Of a stretch of DNA of 7,457 nt, positions 1-6,294 are shown piece after piece (position 1 is the first letter of the stretch; every line of letters starts with the position of its first letter). Made by a program: the position numbers and the translations under genes. Under the pieces are notes generated by a model. That model searched no databases, was not told where the DNA came from, and worked only from the letters and a program-made list of their open reading frames with translations. The stretch lies in contig JADGCJ010000161.1 of the NCBI GenBank assembly GCA_015229045.1, positions 1-7,457 of the forward strand. The letters are read 5' to 3'. The DNA comes from Magnetococcales bacterium (lineage in GTDB: Bacteria > Pseudomonadota > Magnetococcia > Magnetococcales > DC0425bin3).

Positions 1-2
1 CC

Positions 3-179
3 AAAGAGGCCCAGGCGAAGAAAGAGGAAGAGATCAAGAAGGCCAAGGAGGCCCAGGCGAAGAAAGAGGAAGAGATCCGGAAAGCCAAAGAGGCCCAGGC
101 GAAGAAAGAGGAAGAGATCCGGAAAGCCAAAGAGGCCCATGCGAAGAAAGAAAAAGAAGAGGAAGAAATCAGAAAGGCA
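3..179 (+). repeat. 42-bp in-frame tandem repeat in tolA
   Basis: Three 42-bp units (3-44, 45-86, 87-128) encode KEAQAKKEEEI(K/R)KA. A fourth unit of 51 bp (129-179) has a three-residue insertion and Gln changed to His. The units are nearly identical in DNA as well as protein, which suggests recent duplication by slippage or unequal recombination. More copies may lie to the left of the window. The repeat lengthens the periplasm-spanning helix without breaking frame. Confidence 0.9.
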
Positions 180-695
180 AAGGAAAAAGCGGAACTGGAA
201 AAAAAGAAAAAGAACGAACCACAATGGTCTGACATCACCAGGATGATCCAGGACGATTTTGCCGGGACCACGACCAAAGAACCGCCACCGGCGCTTGCGC
301 CGCCGACGCCGGAGCGTGCCCCGGCCCAGGTCCAGAAGCCGGCCCAGCAGTCGGCCCAGCAGCAGACCCAGGCCCAGGCCCCCGTGCAGGGTCAGCAGGT
401 CAGCCGCCTGCAGGTGGAGACCTACAAGAGGAATGTGGAATACAAGGTTCGAACCAGTTGGACCAAGCCAACCGGCATGCTGAACGAAGCCCAGTTGGCC
501 GTCACCGTCCGCGCCAAGGTGGCCCCGGATGGACGCCTGTACGGCCCAGTGATCGTTCGTTCTTCAGGTGCGGAGGCGTTTGACCGCTCTGTGATGACGG
601 CCATTCACAAAGCCCCTGATCTGCCCGTGCCGCCCCAGGGGTGTCAGGAGTGTCTGGAAATTGTATTCGTGTTTCGAGCCAGTGATGTTTTCTGA
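3..695 (+). CDS. tolA: TolA, C-terminal part (5' end outside window)
   Basis: TolA is the inner-membrane protein of the Tol-Pal complex. It crosses the periplasm on a long helix and contacts TolB/Pal through its C-terminal domain, using energy from TolQR. The frame is open from position 3, giving 230 visible residues and a TGA at 693-695; the start and membrane anchor lie upstream. Residues 1-76 are a charged Lys/Glu/Ala helix made of repeats of about 14 residues, the TolA domain II signature. Residues 84-133 are a Pro/Gln/Ala-rich linker. Residues 140-230 form a TonB_C/TolA-C-like domain, with the APDGRL motif at 174-179 and FDRSV near 193-197. A CxxC pair (C214, C217) lies near the end. An internal ATG at 243 is not the start, because the repeat helix reads through it in frame. 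The order tolA-tolB-pal-cpoB supports the call. The C-terminal domain alone could be confused with TonB; the helix and context argue for TolA. Confidence 0.93.
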   Translation, partial: KEAQAKKEEEIKKAKEAQAKKEEEIRKAKEAQAKKEEEIRKAKEAHAKKEKEEEEIRKAKEKAELEKKKKNEPQWSDITRMIQDDFAGTTTKEPPPALAPPTPERAPAQVQKPAQQSAQQQTQAQAPVQGQQVSRLQVETYKRNVEYKVRTSWTKPTGMLNEAQLAVTVRAKVAPDGRLYGPVIVRSSGAEAFDRSVMTAIHKAPDLPVPPQGCQECLEIVFVFRASDVF

Positions 696-701
696 CCAGT
701 T

Positions 702-778
702 AGAGGCTGTCTAATAACATGTTGATTTCAAAAAAAACGAATCCATTTTTTTTATCCGAGGGTTGATAGACAGCCTCT
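702..778. repeat. 77-bp inverted-repeat element (MITE-like) between tolA and tolB
   Basis: AGAGGCTGTCTA at 702-713 is perfectly repeated in inverse orientation at 767-778. Allowing two mismatches, the arms extend to 17 bp (702-718 and 762-778). The 43-bp centre carries an A8 run (730-737) and a T8 run (746-753), which could pair as a second inner stem. The ends resemble terminal inverted repeats of insertion sequences, but there is no transposase and no clear target duplication; TTA against TTG flanks the GAGGC/GCCTC ends. It may be a MITE, a decayed IS remnant, or an mRNA stem-loop that separates tolA from tolB expression. The structure is visible; its origin is inferred. Confidence 0.6.
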
Positions 779-856
779 TGGAGATCGTAAGCGGGTTTTT
801 CAGCCGGCACTGTTTTCTGCCCGGTGGCGTTGCAGTGACACCGTAACAATATTTGC

Positions 857-860
857 GAGG
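857..860 (+). promoter_or_regulatory. Ribosome binding site of tolB
   Basis: GAGG lies 5 nt before ATG 866 and 8 nt before ATG 869. No comparable purine motif precedes the later in-frame ATGs at 920, 938 and 974, although a start at 938 would give a more usual signal-peptide length. On this evidence I place the start at 866 or 869. Confidence 0.5.
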
Positions 861-865
861 TTTTG

Positions 866-2287
866 ATGATGGACTTGAAGTCACTCCAGACAATCAGACA
901 CTCTTCCAGTCTGCCGATCATGCGTGTTGTGGATTGCATGCGACTGGGGCGAAACAGTGTCCGACGGGCCGGGATGGCATGGCTGGTTGTACCGGTCATG
1001 CTGGTCTTGCTGGTCCTGGCCGCACCGCTCCATGCAGAACTCGTCATCGACATTCGGGAGGCGGGCTTGAAGCGCATGCCCATTGCCCTGCCTCCCTTCG
1101 TCGATCTGAGTTCGCGGGGCGAATTCATGGCGGGCAATCGTCTGGGGCAACAGCTTGTCGGGGTGATCACCTCGGATCTTGAACGTTCCGGTCTGTTCCG
1201 GGCCATCGATCCCCGTGCCTTCATGCAGGATTCCGCCACCCTGTGGCAATCCGGTCCCAACTATCGGGTCTGGCGGCAACTGAATGCGGAAGCCATTCTC
1301 TCTGGAGCCATTCAACAAAACGGGGATGAATTGACCGCATCCTTTTTTCTGTACGATACCTTTCAGGGCAAGCTGTTCGGCAAGGGGAAACGGTTTTCGG
1401 CTCCCCTCAAGGACATACGCCATCTGGCGCATCGCATATCGGATGAAATCTACTCCCGTCTGACCGGGGAGAGCGGATATTTTTCGTCCCGCATCGCCTT
1501 CATTGCCCAGAAAGGCCGTCACAAGTGGCTGGCCATGATGGACCAGGATGGTGCCAACCGCCTGGATCTGACCTACGATGCCAACCATCTGGTCCTGACG
1601 CCCCGTTTTTCTCCGAATGGGGAAAATCTGTTTTACATTTCCTACGAGACCAACCAGCCACGCATTTTTCGCTGGTTGATCTATCAGGGAAAACGCATCC
1701 AGCAGGGTGAATATCCGGGACTCAACAGCGCCCCCTCCTGGTCGCCGGATGGGCGCTACATGGCCATGACCCTGACCAAGGATGGCAATGCCGAAATCTA
1801 CGTCAAGGATCTGCAAACCAACAATCTGGCCCGCCTGACGCACGACAATGCCATCGATACCTCCCCCTCGTGGTCCCCGGATGGTCGCCGTATCGTGTTC
1901 AATTCCGACCGGGCCGGTTCACCGCAGATTTATACCATGAACGTGGACGGCTCCAATGTCCGGCGGATCACGTTCGAGGGACGTTACAACTCGGCCCCGG
2001 CCTGGTCGCCGCGTGGTGACCTGATCACCTACGTCAAAGGAGGAGATGGACATTTCCGGATTGCGGTCACCGATCCCTCCGGCAATCGTTCCCGTACCCT
2101 GACCAATTCGTGGATGGACGAATCTCCCACCTGGTCACCCAATGGCCGTGTCATTCTCTTCTCCCGACAGTCAGGGGATTTGACACGACTTTACACCATC
2201 GATCTCACAGGTCATAATGAACAGGCAGTACCTGTCGGGGATAGTCTGGGTGGATCCGACCCTTCCTGGTCCCCCCTGATTCGCTGA
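866..2287 (+). CDS. tolB: TolB, periplasmic beta-propeller of the Tol-Pal system
   Basis: TolB is the soluble periplasmic protein that binds Pal through its propeller and TolA through its N-terminus, and so controls when Pal is free to bind peptidoglycan. From ATG 866 it is 473 residues. A hydrophobic segment at about 37-57 ends in PLHA, a good signal peptidase I site, followed by ELVIDI. The TolB_N domain follows (to about 190). The C-terminal half is a propeller with repeated WSPDG-type strands: FSPNG, WSPDG (twice), WSPRG, WSPNG and a final WSP three residues before the stop. The N-region before the hydrophobic core is unusually long (about 36 residues), so the true start may be ATG 938, which would give a 33-residue signal peptide; the ribosome binding site favours 866/869. 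The gene stands between tolA and pal, with 47 bp to pal. Identification is secure; only the start is uncertain. Confidence 0.97.
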   Translation: MMDLKSLQTIRHSSSLPIMRVVDCMRLGRNSVRRAGMAWLVVPVMLVLLVLAAPLHAELVIDIREAGLKRMPIALPPFVDLSSRGEFMAGNRLGQQLVGVITSDLERSGLFRAIDPRAFMQDSATLWQSGPNYRVWRQLNAEAILSGAIQQNGDELTASFFLYDTFQGKLFGKGKRFSAPLKDIRHLAHRISDEIYSRLTGESGYFSSRIAFIAQKGRHKWLAMMDQDGANRLDLTYDANHLVLTPRFSPNGENLFYISYETNQPRIFRWLIYQGKRIQQGEYPGLNSAPSWSPDGRYMAMTLTKDGNAEIYVKDLQTNNLARLTHDNAIDTSPSWSPDGRRIVFNSDRAGSPQIYTMNVDGSNVRRITFEGRYNSAPAWSPRGDLITYVKGGDGHFRIAVTDPSGNRSRTLTNSWMDESPTWSPNGRVILFSRQSGDLTRLYTIDLTGHNEQAVPVGDSLGGSDPSWSPLIR

Positions 2288-2319
2288 CAGGCCACCCGCA
2301 CATAATGGACATTTTTGTC

Positions 2320-2325
2320 AGGGAG
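2320..2325 (+). promoter_or_regulatory. Ribosome binding site of pal
   Basis: AGGGAG lies 9 nt before ATG 2335. It decides that start over the in-frame ATG at 2305, which has no such motif and would put ten charged residues in front of the lipoprotein signal. Confidence 0.75.
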
Positions 2326-2334
2326 ATAAGTCGC

Positions 2335-2934
2335 ATGAAGCACACTGGAATTCTGATCGCAGGCCTGCTGACACTCGGCCTTTTGACAGGGTGCGGTTCA
2401 ACACCGAAAAACGGACCGGAATCCGGCCCCGGCGGCAGCAGCGAACTGGGCGGCCCCGGTGGCGGTCCGGGCGGCGTCGGAGCAGGCATGGATCGCCTGG
2501 GTGGCAGCGGGTCCGATCTTGATCGTGCCGGCGGCGGAGCCGGTGGTGACAGTGCCGGTTTTGATGGTGCCGGCGGTATGGGTGGTCGCGGCGGTGCCGG
2601 TGGCGAACCCGAACACCGGATCTACTTTGATTTCAACAGCGCCTCCATCACCCCGGAAAGCGGTCGTACCCTGACCTCGAATGCACAATGGATCAAGGCC
2701 AAAAATCCCAAGGAAGTGGTCATCGAAGGCCATTGCGACGAACGCGGGACCCGTGAATACAACCTCGCCCTGGGACAAAAACGCGCCGATTCCGTCAAAC
2801 AATTCCTCTCCTCCCAGGGAGTCGATTGGTATCGCATCCGGACCGTCTCCTATGGCAAGGAACGGCCTCTGGTTTACGGACATGACGAATTTGCCTGGGC
2901 CAAAAATCGCCGGGCAGAACTGCGTGCCCAATAA
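2335..2934 (+). CDS. pal: Pal, peptidoglycan-associated outer-membrane lipoprotein
   Basis: Pal is anchored in the outer membrane by its lipid and binds meso-diaminopimelate in peptidoglycan through an OmpA-like domain; TolB competes for the same face. The protein has 199 residues. The lipoprotein signal ends in LLTGC, with Cys20 as the acylated residue and Gly at +2, compatible with outer-membrane sorting. Residues 21-90 are a low-complexity linker with 32 Gly in 70 residues, much longer than the short linker of E. coli Pal. The OmpA domain (about 91-199) has IYFDFNSASI at 95-104, the peptidoglycan-binding EGHCDERGT at 131-139 and NRRAEL at 191-196. It lies 47 bp after tolB and 30 bp before cpoB, in line with one transcription unit. 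I see no terminator in either gap. Function is secure; the linker is the odd part. Confidence 0.97.
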   Translation: MKHTGILIAGLLTLGLLTGCGSTPKNGPESGPGGSSELGGPGGGPGGVGAGMDRLGGSGSDLDRAGGGAGGDSAGFDGAGGMGGRGGAGGEPEHRIYFDFNSASITPESGRTLTSNAQWIKAKNPKEVVIEGHCDERGTREYNLALGQKRADSVKQFLSSQGVDWYRIRTVSYGKERPLVYGHDEFAWAKNRRAELRAQ

Positions 2935-2950
2935 CGCCTCATTCCGGGGA

Positions 2951-2959
2951 AGGGGAAGG
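2951..2959 (+). promoter_or_regulatory. Ribosome binding site of cpoB
   Basis: AGGGGAAGG ends 5 nt before ATG 2965. A GTG at 2959, in the same frame, overlaps this motif and is therefore an unlikely start. Confidence 0.7.
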
Positions 2960-2964
2960 TGACC

Positions 2965-4035
2965 ATGGCTGAATATCACCCTTGGAACATGTCCTGGCCA
3001 TTTTCGGAAGGGTTCTTTCCCCGTCTTTCCCTGGTCTCTCTGTTACTGCTGGCGGGGTGTGGTGCCCCCCCGCCAGCGGCAGGACCTGCCCCGATCCGCA
3101 CCGAAGAAATCTCTCAGGAAGCTCCCCCTCCCCTGGACAAGGAAGTCAAACGCCTGACCAAAACCGTGACGGAATTGAGCCGCTCTGCCGAGAACAACCG
3201 GGTTGGCAGCACGGAAATGCTCAAGCGTTTCGAACTGATGGAAAAAGAGCTGAATACCCTGCGGGGAGATCTGGAAGTTGCCCGGCATACCAATCGTCAG
3301 TTGCTGGAGCAGGTTGCCAGCCTGAACCAAAGACCTGTCCAGCCTTCGCTGCCGGCAACCATGCAGCCGGCAGCCATGCAGCCGGCAACCGGCGTGGAAA
3401 TCGAACCCGGGGCCGTGGTTTCTGCCACAGATCCCGCATCTGCGCCACCACATCCCGTCACGACTGCGGCCGCCCCAGCACCGGCCAAAACCGAAACGGC
3501 CAAACCGGTCGCCGTCCAGGCGGTTCCTCCTGCGGCTGCATCTTCCACTGCGGCACAACTGGTCGCAGCCCGGTTGCCAGCCGCAGCTTCACCCAAAATT
3601 TCCGGGCAAAAACCGGCCTCGGCAGATCAGGCCTACAAAGAGGCCTTCCTCAACCTGCGCAGCGGCCAGTACACCCTCGCCGGAACCGGTTTCCGGAATT
3701 TCCTCAAATGGTTCCCCGAGGATGAAAAAGCCCCCAAGGCCCAGTATTGGATCGGCGAGACCCACTATGTTCAGCGGCAGTTCCGGGAGGCCCTGCAGGA
3801 GTTCAACCAGGTTCTCATGCGCTGGCCAAAAAATGATATCGTCCCTGCCTGCCTGCTCAAAATGGGTTTTTCCCTGTACGAACTGGAAGAGTGGGCCAAA
3901 TCCCGCGATATTCTGAACCGCCTCATCAAGGAATTTCCCGGATCCCCGACCCTGAACGATGCCCGCAAGCGCCTCAAAATGATCGATACCCAATTGAAGG
4001 GACAGCCTCCGCAAGGGAAAAAAGAGGGAACGTGA
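2965..4035 (+). CDS. cpoB: CpoB (YbgF), Tol-Pal-associated TPR protein, predicted lipoprotein
   Basis: In E. coli CpoB links Tol-Pal to PBP1B/LpoB and tunes septal peptidoglycan synthesis during outer-membrane constriction. The protein here has 356 residues. The N-terminus carries a hydrophobic stretch ending in LLAGC, so Cys32 is a likely lipidation site with Gly at +2; E. coli CpoB is soluble. A later ATG at 2989 would give a shorter signal (Cys24) but lacks a good ribosome binding site. Residues 55-122 are a heptad-rich coiled coil, the expected trimerisation region. Residues 124-215 are an Ala/Pro-rich linker that includes a 15-bp repeat (3351-3390). Three TPR units follow at about 222-255, 258-292 and 294-330; the second contains AQYWIGETHY, typical of YbgF. 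The TGA stop overlaps the queC GTG start (GTGA, 4032-4035). Family call is firm; lipid anchoring is predicted only from the motif. Confidence 0.95.
   Translation: MAEYHPWNMSWPFSEGFFPRLSLVSLLLLAGCGAPPPAAGPAPIRTEEISQEAPPPLDKEVKRLTKTVTELSRSAENNRVGSTEMLKRFELMEKELNTLRGDLEVARHTNRQLLEQVASLNQRPVQPSLPATMQPAAMQPATGVEIEPGAVVSATDPASAPPHPVTTAAAPAPAKTETAKPVAVQAVPPAAASSTAAQLVAARLPAAASPKISGQKPASADQAYKEAFLNLRSGQYTLAGTGFRNFLKWFPEDEKAPKAQYWIGETHYVQRQFREALQEFNQVLMRWPKNDIVPACLLKMGFSLYELEEWAKSRDILNRLIKEFPGSPTLNDARKRLKMIDTQLKGQPPQGKKEGT
3351..3390 (+). repeat. 15-bp tandem repeat in the cpoB linker
   Basis: About 2.7 copies of a 15-bp unit (GCCGGCAACCATGCA and one variant) encode QPATM/QPAAM in the Ala/Pro-rich linker. 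It is in frame and probably reflects simple slippage in a flexible spacer. Confidence 0.75.
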
Positions 4036-4736
4036 GTAGCCCGGGGAAAGCCGTCGTCCTGCTTTCGGGCGGGCTTGATTCAGCCATTTGTCTGGCCCTC
4101 GCAAAAAACAGTGGCTTTGAACCCTGTGCCCTGACCCTGCAATACGGCCAGCGGCATCTGACCGAAATCCAGGCATCCCGTGATGTGGCACTCCGGCAAC
4201 AGGTTCAAAAACACCTGATTCTGAACGTTGATCTGGGAGCCATGGGGGGGTCGGCTCTGACCTCTTCGGAATTTTCCGTACCCAAAACCGGTCTCGGTGC
4301 CGGAATTCCGGTCACCTACGTGCCGGCCCGCAATACCATCTTTCTGGCCCTGGCCCTGGGCTGGGCCGAATCCCTGGGTGCCCAGGATATTTTCATTGGG
4401 GTCAATGCCGTGGATTATTCCGGCTATCCGGATTGTCGCCCGGCTTTTATCGATGCCTTTGAACGCTTGGCCAATCTGGCCACCCGGGAAGGGGTTACCG
4501 GGCATGCCTTTCGCATCCATGCCCCCTTGTTGCATTTGTCAAAAGTGGCTATTATTCAAAAGGGTTTGGATCTGGGGGTTGATCTTTCCGTGACGCGCTC
4601 CTGCTACGATCCCGATCTGGAAGGACGTGGCTGTCGTTTGTGTGACGCCTGCCGGTTGCGTCTGAAGGCATTCCAGGAGGCAGGTGTGCCAGATCCGGCT
4701 CCCTATCAGGCACTTGCCGCCTCTTGCCAGCCGTGA
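4032..4736 (+). CDS. queC: QueC, 7-cyano-7-deazaguanine (preQ0) synthase
   Basis: QueC converts 7-carboxy-7-deazaguanine to preQ0 with ammonia and ATP in the cytoplasm, on the path to queuosine at wobble G34 of tRNAs for Asn, Asp, His and Tyr. The protein has 234 residues, the usual family length. The PP-loop SGGLDS is at 12-17, followed by LQYGQRH, the VPARNT motif and SGYPDCRPAF. The C-terminal zinc site is intact: C191, then C201, C204 and C207 in the CYDP...CRLCDAC pattern. The start is GTG 4032, overlapping the cpoB stop in GTGA; a weak GAGGG lies 3 nt upstream, so translation is probably coupled to cpoB. The reading frame extends upstream into cpoB without another sensible start. No other queuosine gene (queD, queE, queF) is in the window. 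A G7 run at 4244-4250 does not disturb the frame. Confidence 0.97.
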   Translation: MSSPGKAVVLLSGGLDSAICLALAKNSGFEPCALTLQYGQRHLTEIQASRDVALRQQVQKHLILNVDLGAMGGSALTSSEFSVPKTGLGAGIPVTYVPARNTIFLALALGWAESLGAQDIFIGVNAVDYSGYPDCRPAFIDAFERLANLATREGVTGHAFRIHAPLLHLSKVAIIQKGLDLGVDLSVTRSCYDPDLEGRGCRLCDACRLRLKAFQEAGVPDPAPYQALAASCQP

Positions 4737-5764
4737 GCTGCGATCCTCTGCTGACCCGTTTTCGAGCTGTGATCACTCCTTTGCTGCCGGATGGGGGAGG
4801 TCTGGTTGTGGCAGTCTCCGGCGGGCCGGATTCCATGGCCCTGCTGCATCTGCTGGTCCGGTCGGGTTTGCCCGGTCGGCATGCCTGTGTCGTGGCCCAT
4901 TTTGACCATGCCTTGCGCCCCACCTCCGGCGATGATGCCCGTTTTGTCGGCGATGCCGCGACCTGCCTGCAACTCCCATTTTGTGTCGAACGCTGGCAGG
5001 AACCGTTGGCCGTGGGAAATCTCCCGGAACGTGCCCGTCTGGCCCGCTATCATTTTCTGGAACAAACCGCCCACCGCACCGGGGCAAAAGCCATATTGAC
5101 CGGCCATCAACAGGATGATCAGGCCGAAACCTTTCTGGAAAGATTGCTGCGCGGCAGTGGTGTCCGTGGCCTGGGTTGCATGGCTGCGGTTCGTCCCCTG
5201 CGTTCAAATCCGGAAACGGGACCCGAATCGCTTCCGGCAACCCCCCTCACCCTGGTGCGCCCCCTGCTCACTTTTCGTCGTGCGGCTTTGCGTCAATGGT
5301 TGCAGGCCAATTCATTGACCTGGAGGGAAGATCCCGGCAACCTGGATCTGCGCCGCCAGCGCAGCCGTCTGCGCCTGAAAGCCATTCCCTGCCTGACCGC
5401 ACTCAACCCGGACGATGATCCGATTCCCCGTCTGGCCACCACTGCCGAGCGGTTGCAGGACGCCGAAGTGGCCCTGGAGTGGACCTGGCAACGCCTGCGC
5501 CAGGATCTGGATTGGCAAACCCCGGAAAAGACCACCTTGACCCTCTCCCATGCCCGTCTCATCGAACTGCCTGCCGAATTCATCCGGCGAACCCTGGTAC
5601 ACGGTCATGCCACCGTGACCGGTGACCCTTTTCCTCCAGGTGCCCGGGCCATGGCCGGCTTCATGCACCATCTGCACCTGAAGCAGAAAAACTGGTCCAT
5701 GCGGGTGCGCGGCATGACCATCCAGCGGGTTCGGGAGCGGTTGATTTTTCGTAAGAATATTTAA
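4733..5764 (+). CDS. tilS: TilS, tRNA(Ile)-lysidine synthetase, short form
   Basis: TilS uses ATP to attach lysine to C34 of the CAU-anticodon tRNA-Ile, forming lysidine and switching decoding from AUG to AUA; it is normally essential. The protein has 343 residues. The PP-loop SGGPDS is at 29-34, HFDHALRP at 56-63 and GHQQDDQAET at 124-133. A REDPGN stretch starts the substrate-domain linker, where the usual RNRLR reads RSRLR. E. coli TilS (about 430 residues) has an extra C-terminal domain. This one seems to lack it, as short homologues do, and ends in a family-like RERLIFRKN. The start is GTG 4733, overlapping the queC stop in a second GTGA; a TTG at 4724 is a less likely alternative. No clear ribosome binding site is seen, so coupling to queC is likely. 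Its TAA overlaps the stop of the convergent gene in TTAA (5761-5764). Confidence 0.95.
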   Translation: MSCDPLLTRFRAVITPLLPDGGGLVVAVSGGPDSMALLHLLVRSGLPGRHACVVAHFDHALRPTSGDDARFVGDAATCLQLPFCVERWQEPLAVGNLPERARLARYHFLEQTAHRTGAKAILTGHQQDDQAETFLERLLRGSGVRGLGCMAAVRPLRSNPETGPESLPATPLTLVRPLLTFRRAALRQWLQANSLTWREDPGNLDLRRQRSRLRLKAIPCLTALNPDDDPIPRLATTAERLQDAEVALEWTWQRLRQDLDWQTPEKTTLTLSHARLIELPAEFIRRTLVHGHATVTGDPFPPGARAMAGFMHHLHLKQKNWSMRVRGMTIQRVRERLIFRKNI

Positions 5765-5790
5765 AAAAATTCAGGAAAAAATTCCTTGAA
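5761..5790 (-). terminator. Weak hairpin plus T7, possible terminator for the minus-strand gene
   Basis: Read on the minus strand, TTCA-GGAA pairs with its complement (8 bp, one bulged base, four-base loop; 5770-5790) and is followed by seven T (5769-5763). The stem has only three G:C pairs, and it lies within the last codons of the minus-strand gene. It faces the wrong way for tilS, whose transcript would have no T-run after the hairpin. The structure is visible; termination is inferred. Confidence 0.35.
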
Positions 5791-6282
5791 CTCGGCCAAT
5801 CGTTGCAAATGATCCCGTACATCGTCATACGTCAGTCGGCTTTTGACTTCCACCAATGCTGCCGAATCGGTGTTCGAAACCAGCAGGTCAATCTCCATGT
5901 GACGATTGCCTGGAAGCTCGGCCTTGACCCGGGGACTGACCTTGTGAATCAGGATACCCCGCTCGGCAAACAGGGTTTTGCAGGCTGGCGCAACCAGACC
6001 TTCCACAAACTCTCCCCAGCGTCCTCCCATCTGGCCAACCTGTTTTGAAACTTCCTTGATCTTCCGGTCGGTCTCCTGAAACTTCCGGTCGGTTTCCTGG
6101 AATTTCCGGTCGGTTTCAGCACTGTTTTCCCGAATTTGTCTTTCGGTCTCGGCACTGTTTTCCCGCAAAATCCGTCTGGTTTCGTGGAGATCGTGTTCGA
6201 GGCTGACTTTTGATTCCTGGAACAACCGGTTGGTTTCCTGGAACAGTTTCCAGATATCATCCATGGTCAAGGATTGGGGCAT
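5761..6282 (-). CDS. Coiled-coil PD-(D/E)XK nuclease-like protein, apparently C-terminally shortened
   Basis: The protein has 173 residues and no signal peptide. Residues 14-80 are a predicted coiled coil with ENSAET and FQETDRK repeats. The GRWGEFVEGLVAPA motif at 87-100 is typical of a widespread uncharacterised family (DUF3782-like). A PD-(D/E)XK core follows, with D132 and E145-x-K147 in ALVEVKSRL. The active-site pattern is intact, so nuclease activity is possible, but I know of no proven function for this group. Homologues as I remember them continue for about 40-50 residues after the FFPE motif at 168-171; this one stops two residues later at the TTAA shared with tilS, so the last part of the fold looks missing. 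GGGAG at 6290-6294 sets ATG 6282. The same frame is open to 6453, but that stretch is not protein-like. The next gene upstream on this strand is the SUMF1 protein, 171 bp away. Confidence 0.75.
   Translation of the reverse strand: MPQSLTMDDIWKLFQETNRLFQESKVSLEHDLHETRRILRENSAETERQIRENSAETDRKFQETDRKFQETDRKIKEVSKQVGQMGGRWGEFVEGLVAPACKTLFAERGILIHKVSPRVKAELPGNRHMEIDLLVSNTDSAALVEVKSRLTYDDVRDHLQRLAEFKEFFPEFF
6061..6165 (-). repeat. Heptad and 33-bp tandem repeats in the coiled-coil gene
   Basis: Two 33-bp units (6133-6165, 6100-6132) encode RENSAETERQI and RENSAETDRKF. Two 21-bp units (6082-6102, 6061-6081) each encode FQETDRK. All are in frame and extend the coiled coil; there are no spacers and no sign of a mobile origin. 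Confidence 0.8.
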
Positions 6283-6289
6283 GAATGGA

Positions 6290-6294
6290 CTCCC
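6290..6294 (-). promoter_or_regulatory. Ribosome binding site of the PD-(D/E)XK gene
   Basis: GGGAG on the minus strand lies 7 nt before ATG 6282. It favours this start over the upstream in-frame ATG near 6320 and the TTG at 6453. Confidence 0.65.

Noticed and set aside
702..778. Intrinsic terminator after tolA
   Set aside because: The arms are separated by 43 nt and no T-run follows the right arm, so it does not have terminator form.
700..1260. Minus-strand reading frame running through the inverted repeat
   Set aside because: It is mostly antisense to tolB, and its end is simply the repeat arm. It is not a transposase fragment I can recognise.
881..1843. Long antisense reading frame (320 codons) opposite tolB
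   Set aside because: It is a shadow of tolB, which has clear family motifs on the plus strand; the antisense translation shows no recognisable domain.
2398..2979. Antisense reading frame opposite pal
   Set aside because: It results from the Gly-rich, high-G+C coding strand; no motif or ribosome binding site supports it.
5700..5770. Frameshift in the A7 run hiding the missing C-terminus of the PD-(D/E)XK protein
   Set aside because: Dropping one T on the minus strand continues the frame for some codons, but the translation is antisense tilS and does not resemble the family's C-terminus.
6061..6165. CRISPR-like array
   Set aside because: The repeats are contiguous and in frame with a coiled coil; there are no unique spacers. 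The same applies to 3-179.
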